The notes below the pieces were generated by a model. It searched no databases. It had not been told where the DNA came from and was given only the letters and a program-made list of their open reading frames with translations. A program made the translations under genes and the position numbers. DNA of 64,000 bases, taken from Phoenix dactylifera. Lineage: Eukaryota > Streptophyta > Magnoliopsida > Arecales > Arecaceae. Of the stretch, positions 1 through 13,226 are shown in pieces (the stretch's first letter is position 1; every line of letters starts with the position of its first letter). Where the stretch lies: NCBI RefSeq assembly GCF_009389715.1, contig NC_052409.1, positions 2,334,001-2,398,000 on the forward strand, given 5' to 3'.

Positions 1-725
1 TAGTTCCGCGAGCTACCAACAACCTTGAATCCGAGCCTCGGATCATAAAGCTGACTCCTCCTCTACTACCGCCATCGAATATGCTATCATCAAAGTTGAC
101 CTTAAGAAAATTCAGAGGTGGGGACTCTCGGGTAAATATAATTAACCAGGTCGCTGCATGAGTGGAGTAGGAGACCTAGGTATCCCAAGTTATTGCAATC
201 ACTCCAACAAAGACGAGATGAATGATGGTCGCCTGAGTCATAGTCCTCTCTAACACGAACTTCTTACTACCCTCAAAGATGCAGGCATTCCTGACAAGGC
301 AAATGTGGTAGGCAATGTAAGTAGCCCTAATACCCCAATGTCTGGACAGCTCATTGCTAACACTACCCTGTAGAGATTCAAGGGAAGCCAAGACTAGCAT
401 TATACCACCAGAGAAAATCCATAGGCTGGCTAGTGAGTCTTCACATATGTAGAGCCCTCTAACATCAGAAAAGAACATGATCCGCAATCTCAACCTCCAC
501 CTCACAAAAAGGGCAGGTTGGAGGGATGTTCATCCCCCGATCTCTCAACATCCCGTGGTGGGGAGGTGATTGCCAATTTCTTAGGCTCGTGGGTCGGATA
601 GTGTGACATGCAAAACAGTGAGTCTTGCTATATATCATCGAATCTTCACCACTCTAATTACCATCCAATGCAGCAATCAATGGCTGGTCCAACATAATTT
701 TGCAAATTAATGATTTCCATGTAGG
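1..725 (-). mobile_element. LINE retrotransposon fragment: zf-RVT and RNase H parts of the 3' half
   Basis: Reading the minus strand, 530-500 encodes a short cysteine motif (PPTCPFCEVEVEIADHV) like the zinc-binding zf-RVT module that follows plant LINE reverse transcriptase. It is followed by YIAYHICLVRNACIFEG, the usual spacer. From about 131 to 1 comes LKVNFDDSIFDGGSRGG, the opening of the RNase H domain with its first catalytic Asp. The element runs off the left edge, so its 3' end lies outside the window. The frame changes and stops between these blocks show that it is decayed. The right boundary near 725 is approximate. The family assignment rests on motif recognition alone. Confidence 0.75.
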
Positions 726-769
726 CATATGAAAGGAGACATATTGGGTAGATGATCTTTCGATGATTA

Positions 770-1084
770 GGTTGAAATCCTATAATATTCGTAGGTTAGG
801 CCAATATAATTAGCAAAATCATAGGATTATAGGCTAGATTTGGCCTTTATTCATAAATACCCAAAAATAGCTTCGGAGTGAGCTGATCCGAATCCCATAA
901 GCTGAGCTAGATCTATATTTATAAATACCTAGTTTTTTTTTCTCTTCCTATAAGATTCAGGTTGACTCACTCTAAAATTATTCCTAAGTATCTTTAAATA
1001 TAGTTCTAGGACAATCTATAATCCTATAATTTTAGTAATTATACTGGCTCAACCTACGAATTCTATAGACTTTTCAGCTCAACC
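770..1084. mobile_element. Foldback MITE with long terminal inverted repeats
   Basis: The segment 781-833 is nearly the reverse complement of 1015-1066; both contain ATTCGTAGGTT and ATAGGATTATAG. Less exact pairing continues inward from both arms. The outer ends carry GGTTGA in opposite orientation. An arm length of over 50 bp, no coding capacity and about 315 bp in total fit a non-autonomous DNA transposon, perhaps Mutator-like. No clear target-site duplication was found, so the superfamily is open. Confidence 0.6.
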
Positions 1085-2814
1085 ATCCACATAAGCCCTA
1101 GAATATTTTGTGATCGGTTGCAGAGGCTGGCCGAATGCATGCGGGAGCTTCAACATAGAGCCTTCAGAAAGATTAGAATGGATTGGACCAGAACAAATGG
1201 ACTCAAAATACCATATTCGAGTATCATTTGGACGAATGGGCGTGCATTTTGGTGGCTGTAGATGTCCTTATCATTTCTCTGAACTGGATCACAGTTGTGC
1301 AAACGGTATCACAAATGATACTCCATGATCCAATGTAATTGTCTGAAATTGGTTGCATCCGAATTTAAGAACTATCTATAAGATGGAGTTTGGATCCTGC
1401 TACTTTTTATCTGGTTCCTTGTGTGTCGGGTTTGAGTTTCTTGGAAAATTTAATCGCCCATGACAATTTCGTGTATTGGCAAGAAATGTTTATATACGCC
1501 AAGTATTATACAAACTGGAGTTGCAACCTGACTACGAGGATTTGAACGCAAATCCTGTGAATAGAGAAGTTATGATGAATAATTTAAATTTAGAATATTA
1601 TGTTGTTGCCTGCGTCTTATTACACCCAACAAGTCTGAAGATCAAATAATTCATATACGGAACTAGAGGTGTCAACTATTTGGGTTAGTAAACCGGCCAT
1701 CAAGCCAATCTTAAGTTATTAAAAAAGAAATCCATGTATGCAAGCATGCGAATATATGGGCGTGCCTCTGATAGAACAGCATGTATTCAGTAAACTACAG
1801 GGGATAGCTGTCCTCCAGCAACCTCTAGTTCTCATAATCCTAATGGAGAGGTTAAATTTTCTTCATGTAATAATGTGATGCTATATCTTCAACAAACTCT
1901 GAGCATGTAATAAATTGAATTAACAAGTGAAATCACAAACCTAAACACGATCATCAATTTTCTGATATATAGAAATTAATCCAAGTCATATAAATGCAAT
2001 AAATATTAATGATTGCATAGACAAATGCAGATTTAAGAAATTGATAGCGGTATCACTAAAGCTTCTCTTTCTCAAACGTGATGCTGAACACGAACTTGGA
2101 ATCAAATTTCAGTAGTTCGCAAGTATTAGTTCAGGCCTCCACTGCGAAAAATACCATAGCCAGATTGGATGCAGCTTCTTTTCACCATAAAAATATAAGG
2201 GTCCTCCTGAGAGGGAGTGGAAGATTCAGGGATTTTAAATGGTGAGTTCAGATTATCCATAGCCTCCATTCTGGAAAATGACGATAGAGGTCCTTGTAAA
2301 TGAAGATTGACATGCTAATTTGGCCTCAAGACAGCTTCCATGCAAATCCTCACAAAGTTCTGTGCTTCGTCTGGTATAATACATCCACACCTCATATCCA
2401 AATTTGTATAGCTGCAGAAACCAGTAAAGCTTGAAAAATGAACCCAAGACTGACCTTGTGACAAGGTCTAAGATTCTTTCAAGTCATGATAGCAGGAAAA
2501 TCTCAAAAAAAAAAAAAAGAAGAAAGAAATAGCGCCACAAACCAGAAAAAAGGTATACATATAATTTCCAGGCCATGAGAGATGATAGAATTTCTGATAA
2601 AATAAGAGACAAAAGGGAGAAATGCATAAAAAGCAATAGCAATGACACCAGAAAACAAATTATTACAGATAAAATTTAAGGAGACTGATTGCGAGGTCTA
2701 AGCAGGAAAAAAAGGAGAAATCAAATAAATTCTACCAAAAAAGGGCAGTTTTATGGTCACAGAAGACCTCTCAATAAAACTGGAACCTCTGCTGGAAACT
2801 CAAAAGCATTGAAT
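1085..2814. other. Intergenic stretch downstream of the zinc-finger gene
   Basis: Nothing coding is convincing here; the open frames are short and have no recognisable motifs. The part next to 2814 should include the 3' untranslated region of the minus-strand zinc-finger gene, for which I could not fix a polyadenylation site. Confidence 0.5.
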
Positions 2815-5800
2815 CTACTCTCCTAAAGCATTATTCCTCTGCTTGGGAACATACTGCAACTTGCAGTTCCTTTCTGGCTTTGGTCTGAATTTGGGCTTGG
2901 AAGCACCAAATGCCGGCTTGGTTGAGCCCGTCGTGTTCTCTGCACGACCAAGAATGCTCCATCCAATGGAATTGGTAGACTGCATTGGTGCCTCCGTGCA
3001 ATTACCCTTGGGGTTTCTGAAATTATCCAATGCTTCAGTTTTGGGGGGTAGAACTAGCTGGACATGATCAGATGCAATGGCCTCCCTCCACCCTGCACAA
3101 CATGAAAGTTCTGTCAGATTCGCATTTCACAGTAGAGTATTAAGCTTTGAATGACATCATAACAGCTTGCAACTTCCTTTTTGGCCATCCAATCAACAGC
3201 GAACAACCTAGTCACTCACACAGGTTACACCATCCTTGTAGCACCTATTAATATCTCTATCAGTCTGAACCATATGATGTTTCAGCCACCTGATGAACAG
3301 ACGAGAGCTGAAAACCAATTGAACATGGTATCTGCAGTCATAAGAGTGCAAGTTAATGATTCCGACCGCTTCACTCACCAAGTTGGCATGATAATCCAAT
3401 TAAACTGAGATATTCATGTTAGAGCTCTCATCAGGTGACCAACAGACCAAAGGGTTCAGATTGATAAGCCGTTACTGGTAGTGGCAATAGAACACCTAGG
3501 GGAAGAGTTACCACATACTTAAGAAAGGGAAACATCAATGAGAGAGATCCTTACTCTGAGCAAGGAAAGCCTCCGCATCTTTGACTGAGAATAGCAAAGG
3601 TCCTGACAAGTTTGCACTTCTGTGCAGTGCCAACAAATCCTTGCACCTCTCAGAACCAGCACCATCCATTCCACCAGAAGCAAGACAGCTCTGATCAGGT
3701 GAAATAGCAGTTCCAGTAGCGTGTCTGTCCATTTTGTTCTCTCTCTTATCACTTCTTATGATGGCATAATCACAGTTATCTTGACAAGCCACTGGTTTCC
3801 ACAGCCTTGCTCCGGAGCAGTTGACATCGTTCATACTGGAATCAGGCTTAACCAACTTCTCTTGATAATGACTACAGCAGGGGGAGCTCGAGTCCTGGCA
3901 ACAATCATTTGATTGTCCAAGTGTGACACTGATAGAACCTATTAAAACTTCAGAGTTATCAATGATAACTGGCTGATCTCTATGTTCTCTGTCTACTCTG
4001 TCAGACGAACCCGCTTCTTCACTATCAGGTCTGAATTTCCGTGTCCAAATTTTATTCCAATTGGCTGATGTAGCAGCCTTTGGATCCTTGTGAGTGCCAT
4101 GTTTCATCGAAATGGAAGACTTTGCCACTGGAACCTGACCCGAGTAGAAACCACTCCGAAAATTTCTAGAAGGTTTTGATAGTAGATAGCAGGTCACAGT
4201 TGGCTGTCTTCTGCAATTCTCCATTTGCTTTAGGTGATCCATATTTTGATCAGCATCCTCAGTGTGCACGTGCAATCTGAAGTTTGTATCTGCAACGGGA
4301 TCTGGTGATCCAGTGGGCTCTAAAGATTGTGGGTCTTGATCAATTGATGCCTCTTGAGCGTACAAGTCAGATTCGGATGGAGCCCTTGGACTTGGTGTTC
4401 CTGTGGAACCGGATGTATACTCCATGGTACCAGGTGAATGAACCCTATTGTCCGCATCAGTAAAGTCCTTTGCCTTTTGCTCTTTCTGCCTAAGTTTCTT
4501 CGTCCTTTTCCTTTCCAGGAGACCAGCTTGTCTTCAATGACAGAGATCAAATTAAATACGATTTTGTATTAAACTCAGGGATTTGAAAAAAAAAACCTAG
4601 GTCTATGTTCTTATATGCAAACCCACCCATCCTCCCCCCGCCCCGCAGAAAAAAAGGAAAAGGGAAAAAAAACAAAAATTAAGATAATCTAGGTTCAATT
4701 GAAAGTACGACATAATAAGTCGAGATGCAACTCAGACGAAATAGATGCCATAACAGATAGCCACTGAACTAATCATTACTGAAAAATGTTAGAATCAACC
4801 TGAGGAGTCAGCATCATACTCGAACTCAACTTCACCAACCATCAACTGTTATCCCATCTAATCTGGATTTGTTCAAGCATCTAAAGGGAGGAAGAACACT
4901 AACTATACATGAAATAAAGCTTAAGAAAACAAGAGGCACAATTTCACTCAAATCATAAAATAATCAAGGAACAAATTTTAGATAAGTAATTAAATATGAT
5001 TTGGGATATCATTAGAAGTATTTTGCATACAGAAACACCAATACTGAGATCATGTTCAAGCCAAACATTACATAAAATCATAAGTGATCTGGATCAGCTT
5101 TTCTTAAACTGCTACCAGCCGGTCAGAAATTTTGCTTGTATTACCTGAACTCTAGAAGTCAACGTCTTTACAGATAACCCAAGCCAAACTTGTTAAATCA
5201 AAAGTAAATTTAGTTTTCAAATATCAACCAACCATAAAATTCAAGGCTGGTTGATATTGAAGCTTGACTATCAAGGATATGTCAGAAGTATCAAAAGGAG
5301 GAGAGCATGTCTAGCATATGTGGAAAACTAATAATATAGAACATCAACCAAAATCATGTCAGTAACATCTCTGCTGTGTCTTCGAATTCGTTCATCATTA
5401 GTTGGAACAGCGCATATCAAATGAAAGAAGGTTTTATGATTAATAGAACCATTGAAATGCTGAGCAAAAAGAACCAGGCATCAAGTGCAGAACATGAAAT
5501 GCAAGAAACCAGTCTCACAGGTTATTGGTTTAACAGTTTGTATGAGGTGCCATATGAAGGAGAGGGGTGCTTCGAGCCTCCAAACAGGATAGAACAGGTA
5601 GAATCCCCTTTTATTTGTAACATGAGCTAAAAAAATAATAAACAAAAGAAAAACATGCCTTTTTGAAAGGTCACCATTGCATGGTGAATTATAAAAACAG
5701 AAACAACAACTTAAAAAAGGCATCAACATGTTTGTGCATCCATTATAAATGTTCATTCTGATGAGAAACCAAAACAAAGTATGTTAGTCCAGAAAATGCA

Positions 5801-8800
5801 AGTAACTGATGTTCCCTTTATTGTTGAATTGATAGTTAATATAAATCAACTCTTCTGGTGTTTGTTAGACCATAAGAGTACCTTTTCCGAGCAGCTTCCT
5901 CTTCCTCCACAAGCAACTTCTGGCACCTCAAAGCTTCAGCATCCTTGTCAGCGAGCCATGCTTTGACCTATACAAAAATTGTCATGGTGACATATCTTAT
6001 CAACAACCAGATGATTTAGATCCAACATGCAACTAAGGAGAATTTTAACCATACCAGTTTCTGTTCAAGCAGAAAACTAGTGCATGCAACTAGATTTTTC
6101 ATCTCCAAGGCAATCTTCCCAGCTTCTCCATTTAAGACAAACTTTTGCAATGACATAGCTGTGCCAGCACGCAAAAAGGTTTTTTCACTTGCCTCATCAA
6201 GCACATCAAATAGTTCCTTTGATGACATAAGGAACCTGGAAGGCTTAGATTGGACAACATCCTGCATTATAAAACAAAATTTTCATGATTCCTATACTAT
6301 ATACATCAGGAAAGATTTAAAGTAACACAGTTATACATAAATGCCCCCTTACCAAAAGAGTGGCACCAGCCTTGACGTACTTTTGTGGTAGATATGAAAA
6401 CCCTGGCTTTCGAATCCATGATGACAACGCTCTTATGATTGCAGAACCAGCAACTTCCTGAAAATGTGCTGCTTATTAGTATCCACTTCCCAGACAGCAA
6501 ATGCAATATAGTACTATTCTTTTTCCATTGTTTCACGTGTTTAGATTGACAGGATACTGAAATCGGTCAAAAGGTGGTCCTTCCATGACAGTGCAACCCA
6601 ACATTCAATAATTATGGGTTTTCAAAATCCTTTGTTTCGCATGCTATTGAGCCTATGAAACCCATAACCTGGAAAGGTTAAAAAAATGTGGTTAACTTGG
6701 GAACTATATTTATAGATAATAAGGGTTTCACCAACACTTTTAGGAAAGCAGTAAAACTGCTCTACCAAAGAAATAAGGACCGGGGAACATTATGGCCTTG
6801 GCAAGATCAAAACTCATTTTATTCCTTTATCATTTTCTTTTACGGCACAATTACTACTACCACCAAAATGCCTTCAACCAATACAGACCTGGCACATATG
6901 TAGAAATTTCCAAGTTTAGATGCAAGATGTTTCTAGCATGTGTAATCTTGTTCCTTCCTACTTTAGCAGCAACAAATATCAAGAAAATAGTCTTAATTGA
7001 TACAGTAGGATTTTCACTTCTACAAACACATAACTAGAAGAGATAACATACAAGGAGAAATTCAAAAGGCAACGTCTCTTGGAGATAACCATGAACCGTT
7101 AGATAACTAGCATCGATATTAAAGATTGCACAATTAAATGACTGGATTCAAAAGTTATAGAAGAATAGCATTTCAATTAATCCATCACCTCTATAGCCAC
7201 ATCTGTGAGGGACATGATTTCTTTTGCCTCATCCAAACATAGCTGAAATAATAAAAAAGGAAAACAAAAGTTAAGCTATTGTCTGTTAAAAAGAAAAAAA
7301 TATATAACAGCTGCAAATGAGATGGGTGGAATCCAGTTTAGGAATGGCCCAAGCCTTGACCAACTTAGATCTTCGCAAGCAAATTCAACTGATGCCTAAA
7401 TCCTGTCTAATAGGTCTATTATTTTTAAGCTTAGCTGATGTGTTGATTTTGCTGCGCTCAATACCAGTTTCAACCAAATACATCATTCATTAGTTGTATT
7501 TTAGGCAAAGCATTACCTTGTCCCAAAATGCAGCCAAGAATTCCCGATTACTAGAAGAGTCCTACAAATTGTCAGCCAAGCATCAGCAATTTATGAAGAG
7601 CAGAACAACGTGTAACAGAAAAGGAGGAGAATTAAACAAAGTATGATCTCAGAATAATGAATCATCAAATAATCAGGATTTAACAAATTTTCTATTAAAG
7701 AAAAGCCAATGCCCATCAGCTGTTCTAAACCATCTTAAACTCAAAACTGCATCTTTTTATCCAAGTAGTTAGAAACTTGAACAGAAAATGTATAAGTGAA
7801 ATGTAGCTCTTTGCTGAAGGGAGAAAAAACAGCAAAGATAAAAAAGGAAAAGGAAACTCGCACAACAAATTAGGTAATCAGGATCACCACACACCTGCCA
7901 GGTTATTTTGCCAGTTTCTTTAAACGAAAAAGCTCTAAGGTTAGATTTACATTTAGACAACCTAATACTCCTTAAAATGTGCACATTGTAATTTATTCAA
8001 AAATTAGTGGAAAAAAAAACATAAAACAAGCTGAATGAATTGTAAGTCAGCATTGTAAAATAATCATGAGTTCCATCTGATACACTGGTTAGGAAATATT
8101 AGATGCACGGAGTGATGATTGTATTGAATATTTAATAATACATCCGCTTTTCCTAAAAAGCAATTAAACATACCATCTCCTCATCAGAAAAAGCATACAA
8201 TAAAGAATAAATCTGCAAAAATAAAACTTGTTAGCCCGTCAAACATGAAGAAAAGAAGGAACATAAAAAGACCTTGTCATTGTTCAGAGACCGGCGATGC
8301 ACACGCACATGCCGTCGATAGTTTATTGACGAACAAAATTCTCGAGAGCACTTGTCACATTTAAGCAATTGCACCTTAGATGGTGACACCAAGGGCCATC
8401 TGGGGAGATCTGCCAAAAGATACAAGTTTGTTTATGAACCCAAACACCCCTTTTGTTTCAGCAACAATCAAAACCTATCACTAGTTACGACCCAAACTAC
8501 CTGCTTTTGACACTAGAAATATATTTTTCAGGCTCACCATTTGCCTTTGCAGCAGCCTGAGCAAAGGCAACAACAGCTTCAGGAAGTTTGAGTGTTTGCA
8601 ATTGTTCAGATGTGCTCTTTTTCTCCTTTGGAGGGGCTCCAGCATCCTTTCGAGGGTGAACAAATTCCTTAACCCCGTTGATTTCAGAGCTCAAACAATT
8701 GCAAAGTTCAAGAGAGTGCTCCCTTCCTCCAACACCATTGTCTGCCTTTGAACATTTAGAAACTTTGCTGCTTCCCTGCTGGTCCAGTGCGTGGAGCAGT

Positions 8801-8979
8801 TGTATCCATTGAACAGGGTTATCACCCACTCCAGAGAATGAAAGGAATGGCTCTTTTCCTATTGCCTGCTTGATGAAATTGTCAAGGGGATCTTGTCCAA
8901 CCTTCTCTGGTTTCACAGTCTTCTGCTCGGGCATCATTGCATCAGGGCTGCTACAAGCTCTTACCTTAGCGACTGACAT
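2815..8979 (-). CDS. Single C2H2 zinc-finger protein of unknown role, 789 residues, ten coding exons
   Basis: Coding exons on the minus strand are 8979-8538, 8409-8273, 8212-8174, 7561-7517, 7242-7189, 6457-6353, 6261-6055, 5967-5882, 4531-3555 and 3092-2815. All junctions are GT-AG and in phase, giving 789 residues and a TAG stop. One classical C-x2-C-x12-H-x3-H finger lies at residues 165-185 (Cys165, Cys168, His181, His185). A helical middle part is followed by an E/K/R-rich stretch (LLVEEEEAARKRQAG), probably coiled coil or nuclear targeting. The long penultimate exon is Ser/Asp-rich and looks disordered. The last exon begins WREAIASDHV. The start ATG lies directly behind an intron acceptor (TTTTAG|ATG). 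A second donor at 8501 would extend exon one by 37 nt but breaks the frame into the finger. A nucleic-acid-binding nuclear role is inferred only from the finger. I know no function for the family. Confidence 0.85.
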
Positions 8980-9682
8980 CTAAAATCTCTCAAATTTATG
9001 CACCAACCCTGATTTTTTAAAAAGAAAATCATAGTAAAACTATTTAAGGAGATTTTTTCTGCGCCAAGCATTAAAGAAGTTTTGATACTCATATGCTAAG
9101 CCATTTGTCATGTTAAATGTAACATGATAAACCAGTTTAGGGCATGTAAGTTATTTTCCATCACTAATAAAAGAAAATCCATGCAGAGTGTCCTTACTTA
9201 TCAACAATTTTCTTATCTGAATGTGAAAGTACAATCGATTTCTAATGGTGCCAATATTCTTAAACAAGAAAAGGTGACAAGTTGGAGAGAAGGAGAAGGA
9301 TCATCTAGTGAAACTTTCCTTAAAAAAAAAAAAACATTTAGCAAGGGAAGCAAGTATCAGCACCAAATAACAAAAAAAAAAAAAACACTTTTGTAAGGGT
9401 CTAAATAGCAAGCAAAGAAAAGGAAAGTCTCCAATAAACAAATCCAGATGCGTCTATAAAAAAAATAAATGGCAACTAGATCAGTACCAGTATAAATAAT
9501 CAGTGACGAGAAACCAAAGGATGATAATGACAGAAAATACCTTTTTAGTCTGTTTTCAGTACAAAGTTTCCTAAGAATCAAGATCGAGGCAAGTTAATAA
9601 TCTCAACAGAATCAATATCTAGGTCCCGGGAGATTTTTCTTGATCCATTCACATCTCGTAATTTAGATCTATGACCATGAAG

Positions 9683-9787
9683 CTAATCAAATCCCTCAAA
9701 CTTCTTTTGAGCGAAGGCTATTCAAATCCCTCAAACTTCTTTTGAGCGAAGGCTAATCAAATCCCTCAAACTTCTTTTGAGCGAAAG
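9683..9787. repeat. 35-bp tandem repeat, three copies
   Basis: Copies at 9683-9717, 9718-9752 and 9753-9787 are almost identical and share the core CAAATCCCTCAAACTTCTTT. A partial echo (TTAAATCCCTCAAAGG) follows at about 9810. The repeat lies in the leader intron of the zinc-finger gene. Confidence 0.95.
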
Positions 9788-10159
9788 GATTGGACAAAGT
9801 CCAATACGTTTAAATCCCTCAAAGGTTATAGAGAGGAAATATAAGCTCTATTTTTTTATGATGGAAAAGAGGAAACATGAGCTAACATCAAGAACCCGTC
9901 CAAACAAAGATTTTTCCATAGGAGATAAGAAATCATGACATAAAAGCCCTAACCCGCATGAAAATGAATGAATTTAAGATCAAAGAACACAACAACCATC
10001 AAGAAGTAAACTTTTTCACGTCCTACAACTGACTGACCGCTCTTGATTCAACTCCAATGCCGATTTCTCGAGAAAAAACCCACAACAAATAAAATTCCAA
10101 TAAATACGAAAGCCGGAGAAATTCGAAAACAAATCAAAAACTAAAGGGCGGAGACTTAC

Positions 10160-10540
10160 TGACCGCAGCCAAAACCGAACCAAATATGAGCGGAGAGGAT
10201 CGAGAACGGCCCGGCGAGCAAGAGAATTCCTAGCGATATCCCACTCTCGGGATCTGGGATCGCCGCACGTGGGATCTATCGCGAGCGGAGGCCGGCGCGC
10301 CGAACTCCGCCGGCGACGGTACGGATTAAAGAGATCGTCCGCAGAAGATGAGACGTGCCGAAGGGGATCGCGACGACCGAGACGAATAGTCGAGGAGGGA
10401 AGACGGGAGGCAGCGGAAACCCTAGAAGCGTAGGAACCGAGAGAAACGTCGAAGGAGACGAATGAGAAAGCGGAAGCTGAAGCTTGCATACAACGGAGGC
10501 GAAAAGTTGCAGGACGAGGAGAAATAGAAGCTTCCACATA
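10160..10540 (-). other. 5' leader exon of the zinc-finger gene, followed by a 1.2-kb leader intron
   Basis: This GC-rich block on the minus strand ends in a good donor (GGTCA|GTAAGT at 10160/10159), which would splice to the acceptor just before the ATG at 8979. The first ATG (10539) opens an unrelated 87-codon frame. A second ATG at 10489 opens a frame that stays open to the donor and joins in phase with the main coding sequence; see the findings. The transcription start was not located, and no TATA box is visible. Confidence 0.6.
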
Positions 10541-10544
10541 CCGG

Positions 10545-13226
10545 GGACCGGGAAAAAAACTTATTGATTCACTTAATATTAATACAAATTTAATGATACC
10601 ATCAGAGAAGATTAGTTATTTGACTAGATAACTCCATATATTATATTTATATATATTAAAGAAATTTTCATTTCGGACATTTTGTCTTTTATTTGGACAA
10701 AAATCCAATTCCTTTATTCCAAATTAAAAGACAATTCTCTTTTCACTTTTTTTTTTTCCTTTTTTTTTCCAACTTGGGTAAACCCAAGTTTCTCATTCCA
10801 TAAACTTTTGGGATTCTTTTTCTCCCATTGGTCTTCCTTTTTTTTTTCTTTTATCTGCACAATTCCATCCTTGAATCCAAACAAATAGACTACTCTACAA
10901 CTTTGTGGATATCCAAAGTCCAGACTTGCCATCATGCTGAGCTAGAGATACCATGTTTGCCCTGGTGAATTTCCACTACCTACTCGTCTAATTTCTCATC
11001 TATATTCAATAGCTGTCCTCCTGTTCATGTTTTATGCCTAGGATGAAAGTTTTTACCATGAAAGCACTCACTCACAAGGGACTAACAGTGTTCGATAAAT
11101 TGTTGATATACATTCCCAAGGATAGCATTTCCATTTCTCCTATGTATTTATTCTTCATCTTGATCAGATGAATGCAATCTAGCCATCTTGTCTTCAGGAT
11201 AATTTTGAGTTCTGACGGTTTGCATATTCAAAGATCCGACAGTATACAAGAAATAGTGATGTTTGTTTCTACACCAACCTGAAATCTAAGATTTCGAGTG
11301 AAAGATCCAAACTTGGTCACTCAAATGATGCTGTGTATCCCTGAGATTCAATTGATTCCGTCACCAAAGCTGATGGTGATTCTTGGCTTGCTTTGAGCTC
11401 TGCATTCATCTCACTATGCTGGGTAGGAGTTTCGCTGCAGCATGCATGCTTTGGTGTTGGTTTACCGTATGAATGAGAGGGTATCAAAATTTGAAGTTTA
11501 ACATCATAACAGGGTTTTAATTAATAGTGTTAAAACCATAATAGTAACACCATGTATATATAATAACCAAGGAAAAAATAGAATTATAATGGTTTTTTAC
11601 AATGTAAATTACGGCTGCCATTTTCAGTTGTACCTTGCATTAAATAAAATCATATTTTCATATTTTAAATGTTTTCATCTAATTTTCTTCCAAAAAGGAG
11701 TGTACCATCCTAAAAGTAATATTTCTATTCAATGAAAAGTAAACGAAAAAAATAATGATGTTTTTTTCTTGTCCACTGTCCATTATTCTCCATTATAATA
11801 TCATGATAGCAAAGATGATAGGTGATATTTTTATATAAAAACTTAAATTATTATTTTCTAAGGTAAATAATGAAGGCTATAACTGTTATGAACTTATAAT
11901 TACCAACTAGATGAGATAAAATTAATTGGTTCAATAATACGAAAATGTGCAAAAGCTTTATTTACCTCTTTCATTCCACTTCATTTTTGCATAAAGTACC
12001 ACCTCTTTTTTTGACAGTATCTACCAATTTGGAACTTAACTTGAAAACCACATTTAGATCTGAATCTACGTCGAGGTATTGATGGTGATTCTCAAATATC
12101 GTAGGACAAAATATGATATGATGAGATAGAATGCAATAAAAACAAAGATAGAGAATAGGTTGCCTACTCCTAAGGGTCAATATGACCCCTTTAATTCAAT
12201 TCGTCATTCTTTAATTAAGCATTAATCAAATCTTTCCAAGTAGGATTCCAACCTATGACTTGTCAACTAACAATCAACTATCTTTGAGCTGCTGAGAAAC
12301 AACCGAAGATTCAACCTCATAAAGTTTAACTCTCGTTCTCAACCTAGGAGCAATATGAGTCCGAAACTTCCTCCGTAGCTCCCAAAAACTATTCTTTGCA
12401 ATTAAGACCTTGATCGGATGCCAGAAGGTTTTATTGATCTGATTAGATCTTCTAGCTTCCAGTGGGACATGACTATTGAATTTGCAAAAGAAAAAGGGTG
12501 TTAGAAGGTGCTTGGGGCAGTTGGAGGAGTATCAAATGCTTGAAGGACATGGAAACGTTACTACGGCAATCCAATCACTTTTTGCTACAGTTTCAGTGGT
12601 GTGTTTTCAGATAAGTATGCTTCGTTAGAAGATCATATCAAACAGACAAGATCTTCCAACATCCAAACAAACCCTAAATATTCGTAAACACCTCTAATGC
12701 TTCATCGAGGAGCAATGATGACCAGGAAGAATTGCATCAAAGAATTCTCTGTTAGAATTTCTCACGGTCCTCATATAACCCATACCTCTTGCTATGAATT
12801 CTCCACAGGCCATGGAGAAATACCTGCCAATTTGGAAGCAAACGTCATTATGTTGAAGGAATGCAAAATATCACAAATAATAGACATATTTTCAGAGAAG
12901 AGAATCTATTGCAGTTTATATGGAAGCGTACAAGGAAAAAAAAAGAACTATTTTTTCTCACAAAAAAGAAAGAACTATTTTATGAACCTGAAACGCGAAA
13001 TAAACTCATCCCATATCTTTTCAATATATAGACAACAACATGCAACCCTCTCTACTTTCACTAAAAAATGTTTTCGACAAACAGATGGGGAAAAAAAAGA
13101 TGCTTGTGAGCACCAATTATATCACCAAAAAACATGACCGAAGAGCTTAGGACCTCTCTGATGTGGAGTGGGGTGCGAACAAGTATGGTTGGTTATGCAA
13201 CCAAAGTAAGTGAAATGGAAATCATT
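10545..13226. other. Intergenic stretch, nothing recognised
   Basis: The region separates the 5' end of the zinc-finger gene from the stop codon of the U-box kinase gene. It is AT-rich with pyrimidine runs around 10740-10860. I found no frame with a familiar motif, no tRNA and no element ends. The part from about 13226 downwards is presumably the 3' untranslated region of the kinase gene. Confidence 0.5.
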
